Positions 7,528 to 11,576 of a stretch of 11,576 nt of DNA are shown one piece after another. The stretch's first letter is position 1. The number at the start of each line of letters is the position of its first letter. The stretch spans positions 3,274-14,849 of the forward strand of contig JAOZLO010000025.1 in the NCBI GenBank assembly GCA_029934775.1, in the 5' to 3' direction. Source of the stretch: Desulfocapsaceae bacterium. Its GTDB lineage: Bacteria > Desulfobacterota > Desulfobulbia > Desulfobulbales > Desulfocapsaceae. Position numbers and translations under genes: made by a program. The notes beneath the pieces are model-generated. The model saw only the letters and a program-made list of their open reading frames with translations. It made no database searches and had not been told where the DNA came from.

Positions 7528-9744
7528 TTATTTTTTTGAAAGTTTCGTCATTTTCAGGTTGGCGTCCCCAAACATGGTGCCATCAATAATCGAATCTAAA
7601 AATTCAGCGCCATACATGTTGGATGCTCTGAAATCGGTCCGTGTTAAATTTGCTTTTTCAAGAGTTGCCTCAAACAGGTTCATGGTCATGCATTTTGCCT
7701 GATACAGATCAGCCTTAGAAAGTCTGGAAAATTTCAGGTCCGCACCAATAAACACAGCCAATTTTAAGGATGCAGACGCAAAGTTTGCTCCTTCCATACT
7801 GGATAGAGAAAAATCAGCTTCATCAAGTATTGCATTTTCCCAAATAGAGTATGGTGCCAGCACTTTTTGGAAACACCCCTTGCTGAAATTCGTTTTTCCT
7901 GACGCCTTCAGTCCACTTAGATCCGCATCTTTCATATTGACCCCGACACCAACTGCATCTTCCACACTCGCCTCTATCAGGATGGCACAGCGAAAATCGG
8001 CACCAACAAGTTTACTTTTTGAAAAATCAGCAGCCCGGCCCTGCATATTTTTTAAAGAAGCATCAGTCAAATCTGATCCCAAAAAACTTACATTTTCTGC
8101 ATTACAACTATCAAATAAAGTATTCTGAAGATTTGCCTGATCAAAGATTGCATCCTGAATATCTGCTTCAGATAAATCTGCACCTGTAAGTACTGCCAGA
8201 GTGAGGTCAGCATCTTTTAAAACAGCGCCTTTTAAATTTGCTGATACAAAACTCACTTTTTGAAGGTTCGCATTTGTAAAATCAGCTTTTGTTAGAATTG
8301 ATTTTTCAAAATTTGCACCGTCCAGAATTGCATCAGAAAAATCAACTCCTTGCAAATCAAGTCCTGACAGATCAATAGTACTGAGATCTTCGCCGCAAAA
8401 CCCTTCGCCTCTGGCAATTCGATCCATGATCATTTCACGGGTAAAGGGGATTTTTTCAACATCCGGTTCAATCCCCAGTTCCTTTAAAATACGAATTTCT
8501 TCCTGCTTATCTTCCTCAGTTGGTTCCGGGATATCTTGATCCGGATCAATACCGGCTTCAATACAGGCTACCCGAATTTCGTCTTCTACTTTCTTGATTT
8601 CCTCGTCGATATCAATGTCTTCTGTTTCGGGAAACTCTTCATAATCAGTAGGATTTTCATCCAAAGCAGCTTCATCTTTCTGCTCAAACCGTTTCAAAAA
8701 ATAATCATGATAGTACTCCTCTGTTTTCCGAGGATCATCCATACTTTCAGCTGCCATAAAAACATGTCCAACTTCATCATAATCTTCCGACAGAACTTCA
8801 ATAACCGTCCGCCAGACAAGAACCAGCTTTTCTGCTTCCATGTCAACCCAGAGAGTATCGAGATTTAAGTCCGATTCGAAGAAGAGAGACTCGTCCTGTC
8901 TGGCAGCATCCTGCTTACTGATAAATAATCTCGGTCGCAATCCCGGGAGACGGCTATGATAATGTGAAATAGACGGGTGCAGATTTTCAAAATAAAGAGA
9001 TTCATCTCCATTTAAATATCCTTCAACCTGCATATCGACAGGTGCAGCATTATAATATCCCCAGTCAAAATCCGTGGGATACCAGGGCCAGCGTTCTTTT
9101 AACCAGCTTCCTTCATAGGTCCCCAACTTTGCATATCGCTGTGGCCATAAGCTGTCAACAGGGCCAAACCCGACAGGTTCAGGCTGGCTATTAGGAGAAT
9201 CTACAAGATGTTTTAAATCTTCAATATTTGGTAGTGGCCGTTTTATCATTCCATCCGTATGCTTTAAGGTACCATATCCTTTTCCAACTGGATTTTTCTT
9301 AAACCCCTCGCCCCCAAAACTATTCTCATAGCGTAGTTCCATTTCTGTAAACGGTTGCGGGTCAAAAATGATTTTTGTAATCTGACTCCAGTAGCGGTCA
9401 CCAAAAACTCCTAGAGTTTTTGATTGGGCTCCTACCCCAAAGGTCACCTTGCAAGCCTGGATTGGTTGCCCTCCCGGAGAACAGCACTTTCCTGCTAAAA
9501 GCAAGTCTGCCCGGGGTTTAAAATAAGCAAAATCAGACCCATAAAAGTGGCTGCCGTCACCCTCGTCATCATCGGAATACAATTCATCTCCTGTTGGAAA
9601 TAATTGCTCCTCAGATATTGTCGCAGTCCCCTTATGAACAAGATCAAATGTCCCTTTTACGATAAGTGTCAAGCTGTGCTTAGGAAATCCGACCCGTCCG
9701 ACATATGGAGCAATTGGAAAAAGCGTTTTATTGATTATTTCCAT
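7528..9744 (-). CDS. DUF2169 T6SS adaptor-like protein fused to pentapeptide repeats
   Basis: I start at the ATG giving MEIINKTLFPIAPYVGRV, the usual DUF2169 beginning. It has a TGGAA-type site 8 bases upstream. The frame could extend 28 residues to an ATG at 9828, but those residues are Cys-rich, unlike the family, and lack a well-placed ribosome site. The product is 738 residues. Residues 1 to ~340 are DUF2169, with DFAYFKPRADLLLAGK (71-86), FGDRYW (114-119), RYENSFGGEGFKKNPVGKGY (138-157) and EPVGFGPVDSLWPQR (189-203). A very acidic, probably helical linker (~340-435) precedes a pentapeptide beta-helix (~450-738). DUF2169 proteins act as adaptors or chaperones for PAAR-linked T6SS effectors, as proposed for the Agrobacterium Tde2 locus. 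Fusion to a beta-helix suggests it bridges cargo to the spike. It lies directly after vgrG, as expected. Confidence 0.93.
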   Translation of the reverse strand: MEIINKTLFPIAPYVGRVGFPKHSLTLIVKGTFDLVHKGTATISEEQLFPTGDELYSDDDEGDGSHFYGSDFAYFKPRADLLLAGKCCSPGGQPIQACKVTFGVGAQSKTLGVFGDRYWSQITKIIFDPQPFTEMELRYENSFGGEGFKKNPVGKGYGTLKHTDGMIKRPLPNIEDLKHLVDSPNSQPEPVGFGPVDSLWPQRYAKLGTYEGSWLKERWPWYPTDFDWGYYNAAPVDMQVEGYLNGDESLYFENLHPSISHYHSRLPGLRPRLFISKQDAARQDESLFFESDLNLDTLWVDMEAEKLVLVWRTVIEVLSEDYDEVGHVFMAAESMDDPRKTEEYYHDYFLKRFEQKDEAALDENPTDYEEFPETEDIDIDEEIKKVEDEIRVACIEAGIDPDQDIPEPTEEDKQEEIRILKELGIEPDVEKIPFTREMIMDRIARGEGFCGEDLSTIDLSGLDLQGVDFSDAILDGANFEKSILTKADFTNANLQKVSFVSANLKGAVLKDADLTLAVLTGADLSEADIQDAIFDQANLQNTLFDSCNAENVSFLGSDLTDASLKNMQGRAADFSKSKLVGADFRCAILIEASVEDAVGVGVNMKDADLSGLKASGKTNFSKGCFQKVLAPYSIWENAILDEADFSLSSMEGANFASASLKLAVFIGADLKFSRLSKADLYQAKCMTMNLFEATLEKANLTRTDFRASNMYGAEFLDSIIDGTMFGDANLKMTKLSKK

Positions 9745-9845
9745 ATTATTATTCCAAATACAAAAACTCGATTTACAAAACACATTTTGTTTTATAAATG
9801 CGTCTAAAACGTGGACACATTCTGCCATACAATATTTTCTATCCG
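9745..9845 (-). other. AT-rich gap between vgrG and the DUF2169 gene
   Basis: The gap is 101 bases if DUF2169 starts at 9744. It contains only a weak A/T stem (9775-9780 with 9785-9790, 4-base loop). No convincing promoter or terminator is seen, so read-through from vgrG is the simplest view. Confidence 0.4.
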
Positions 9846-11576
9846 CTATCCAACCCAGTTTTTAAATCGTGGCTCAGCTTTAGTTGCAATAATATTTCCC
9901 TTGTCAATTTGCAAATCACCGGACCTGATATTTAAATCCGCATCGATAATCCTTATCACAGACGCCTTTATTTTGACGACAGCAGCATCTAAAGAAATTT
10001 CTGAGGCTTTCATCTCAATTTTTCCAGGATCCAACTTGATGGAACTGGCACCGCTGTGAATCTTTACACTAGCCAGACCTTTTAATTCAGTATCTGGCGA
10101 TTCATTTAACACTTTAACACTGGATTTAGATACGGCAGTTCCTGACGCTGTACTGATAGTATGAGCAGCACATGAAGAAATTTTGGTGCCAACGAATGTC
10201 TCATTGGTTGATGCATGTACCAATGAGTTTTTTCCGCCAACAAAAATTTCATTGGTAAGACCAACAGTTTCCGTTGATTTGATAGCAGCGGTAAATTCAT
10301 GGGTTGCTGCTAAATTAGTAGTATTTTTAATACCAACAAACGTTTCATCTGTAATTGCCAAATTCTTAGTATTTTTAATACCAACAAACGTTTCATCTGT
10401 TGAACCAAATGTTTTTTTTACCACATTATCCGAATATATGAAATCTGCCTGACCGGTCACCTCATGCTTAAATGTAGCACCATACCTGACATAAGTCTTG
10501 CCTTCTGTTTCACGAGTTTCAGGTCCAAGTACCTTCCTGACAAAATTACCAGCAGTCTTCATAAACAAATTTCCTTCATTGGGTGCACCAAGAGAAATAA
10601 TTGAACCTGCTGTAGGTGATGACAAGTGAATCTGCTGCCCTCCATCACTGTCCTCAATCCTGATCTGATTACCACCACCGGTGCGAATCACGCTCTGAGT
10701 CTGATTACCTCCAGTCACCGGACTACCTGTTTCAGGGTTGGGAACTGTTCCTGCTATCACGGGACGATCCGGATCACCATCAATAAAGGTGAGCAGGACT
10801 TCTGTTCCTTTATGCAGAGGAAAATGCATACCAAAGCCTCCACCGGCATATGGCTGGGCCATGCGAACCCAGCGGGATGCCTTGCCATCACTTGAGTTAC
10901 TCTGATCAAAAGGTAATTTGACCTTGTAACGTCCCTCATCATCTATTTCAGCGTACTGGCCATCGCCTTCCGCATCAATTTTAGCATTCAACGTACCGTC
11001 TATACGTGGTTTTACAGTTTTACGCTCAGGTCTGAACTGGGGAGTATCCGGGATACAGACAAACCGGTTTTCATAAGCAGGTCCTTCCAGTTCAGTGATT
11101 CTCGAAGTTCCTGCCGCCATGGCGAGGAATTCGGCCTGCACTCCCTGATGAGTAACTTCAGTTATCAGGTATTTCTGGTTATAGCTGTCCCGGTAATGTT
11201 CCTCGAGATCAAATAAAAATCCGGGCAAAAATGGGGATACCGTGCTCTCTCCATAAAAAACAACCTCCCGGCAGAGCAGCTCTTCAGCTCGTATCCTGGC
11301 AAGGACGTTACCTTCCTCCGGGGTCTTGAAATGTTCCCCGTAAATATAGACATTGCCGCGTCCCTCAGAATCAACATCAGCCTCTCCCTTTAGATCCAGA
11401 GATGGTTTGCGATAGTTGTAGTCTTTTAGAACCACCTTCCGGGGAAGGATCTGCTGCTGGCAGGTGAACTCCTGTACCTGTTCAAAAATAGATGCCGTTA
11501 TCTGTCCCGGAGGTGAATATATGACTGCACCACCTGCAATTGGCTGGTGCGCCGTAGAGGAGTCGGTAATAATAAG
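9846..11576 (-). CDS. vgrG: VgrG spike protein (T6SS), 5' end beyond the window
   Basis: The frame stays open from the TAG at 9846 to the right edge, giving 576 visible residues. The first visible residues, LIITDSSTAHQPI, belong to the gp27-like hub domain, so the N-terminal part of the gene lies outside the window. The GTG at 11435 is internal, not the start. The hub region runs to about 11000. The gp5-type OB-fold follows at roughly 11003-10731, with DDEGRYKVKLPFD, WVRMAQPYAG and the IDGDPDRPVIAGTVPNP signature. GGNQIRIEDSDGGQQIHLSS then begins the triple-stranded beta-helix, which includes five 16-residue repeats. A further strand-rich tail (SSIKLDPGKIEMKASEISLD and onwards) ends in FKNWVG. 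VgrG trimers form the puncturing spike on the Hcp tube and carry PAAR tips and effectors. The C-terminal tail probably sets specificity for the adaptor and tip encoded downstream. No enzymatic extension is seen. Confidence 0.97.
   Translation of the reverse strand, partial: LIITDSSTAHQPIAGGAVIYSPPGQITASIFEQVQEFTCQQQILPRKVVLKDYNYRKPSLDLKGEADVDSEGRGNVYIYGEHFKTPEEGNVLARIRAEELLCREVVFYGESTVSPFLPGFLFDLEEHYRDSYNQKYLITEVTHQGVQAEFLAMAAGTSRITELEGPAYENRFVCIPDTPQFRPERKTVKPRIDGTLNAKIDAEGDGQYAEIDDEGRYKVKLPFDQSNSSDGKASRWVRMAQPYAGGGFGMHFPLHKGTEVLLTFIDGDPDRPVIAGTVPNPETGSPVTGGNQTQSVIRTGGGNQIRIEDSDGGQQIHLSSPTAGSIISLGAPNEGNLFMKTAGNFVRKVLGPETRETEGKTYVRYGATFKHEVTGQADFIYSDNVVKKTFGSTDETFVGIKNTKNLAITDETFVGIKNTTNLAATHEFTAAIKSTETVGLTNEIFVGGKNSLVHASTNETFVGTKISSCAAHTISTASGTAVSKSSVKVLNESPDTELKGLASVKIHSGASSIKLDPGKIEMKASEISLDAAVVKIKASVIRIIDADLNIRSGDLQIDKGNIIATKAEPRFKNWVG
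10161..10400 (-). repeat. Five tandem 48-bp (16-residue) repeats in the VgrG beta-helix
   Basis: Five consecutive 16-residue units begin TDETFVGIKN, TDETFVGIKN, THEFTAAIKS, TNEIFVGGKN and TNETFVGTKI. The first two are nearly identical as DNA: 34 bases at 10319-10352 recur exactly at 10367-10400. The period matches rungs of the VgrG spike helix. The later units are diverged. Confidence 0.88.

Noticed and set aside
9775..9790. A/T hairpin after vgrG as a terminator
   Set aside because: A 6-bp AT-only stem without a U-tract is too weak, and the operon layout argues for read-through.
10319..10400. CRISPR-like direct repeats
   Set aside because: The repeats are in phase with the vgrG reading frame, have a 48-bp period and encode spike rungs, and the intervening sequence is also repeat-related.
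11433..11435. GTG as the vgrG start codon
   Set aside because: The frame continues upstream to the window edge with VgrG-like sequence, so the GTG is internal.

Overview
The window reads as part of a type VI secretion system (T6SS) spike and effector-loading locus from a Gram-negative bacterium. All eight supported genes lie on the minus strand, so transcription runs from the right edge towards the left. Moderate-to-low GC, AT-rich gaps and the domain mix suggest a proteobacterium in the broad sense, possibly a Desulfobacterota/Desulfobacterales-like lineage. That taxonomic guess is weak and rests only on style and domain content.

In transcription order, the right half is a spike-assembly module. 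It starts with a vgrG whose 5' end lies beyond the right edge. Next come a DUF2169 protein fused to a pentapeptide-repeat tail, a second all-pentapeptide protein, a DUF3540 protein and a stand-alone DUF4150 PAAR-like tip protein. Gaps are short (13 to about 100 bases), and strong Shine-Dalgarno sites precede the last two genes. The likely division of labour is that VgrG builds the trimeric spike, DUF4150 caps it, DUF2169 acts as adaptor, and the pentapeptide and DUF3540 proteins are accessory spike or loading factors.

After the PAAR-like gene, where such loci often carry the cargo effector, there is instead a 531-residue class I SAM methyltransferase. It has a methyltransferase regulatory domain and a C-terminal region like those of bacterial protein-lysine methyltransferases. 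No obvious toxin or immunity gene is seen.

A 444-base intergenic stretch follows. It contains a 247-bp foldback element resembling a MITE, with 15-bp terminal inverted repeats (14/15 identical), nested internal inverted arms and a perfect 9 to 10 bp flanking direct repeat.

The left end carries a single-pass membrane protein that joins a cytoplasmic FHA domain to a periplasmic lytic transglycosylase domain, then an unrecognised 240-residue protein. These two may form a separate transcription unit concerned with phosphopeptide-dependent control of peptidoglycan opening for the secretion apparatus.
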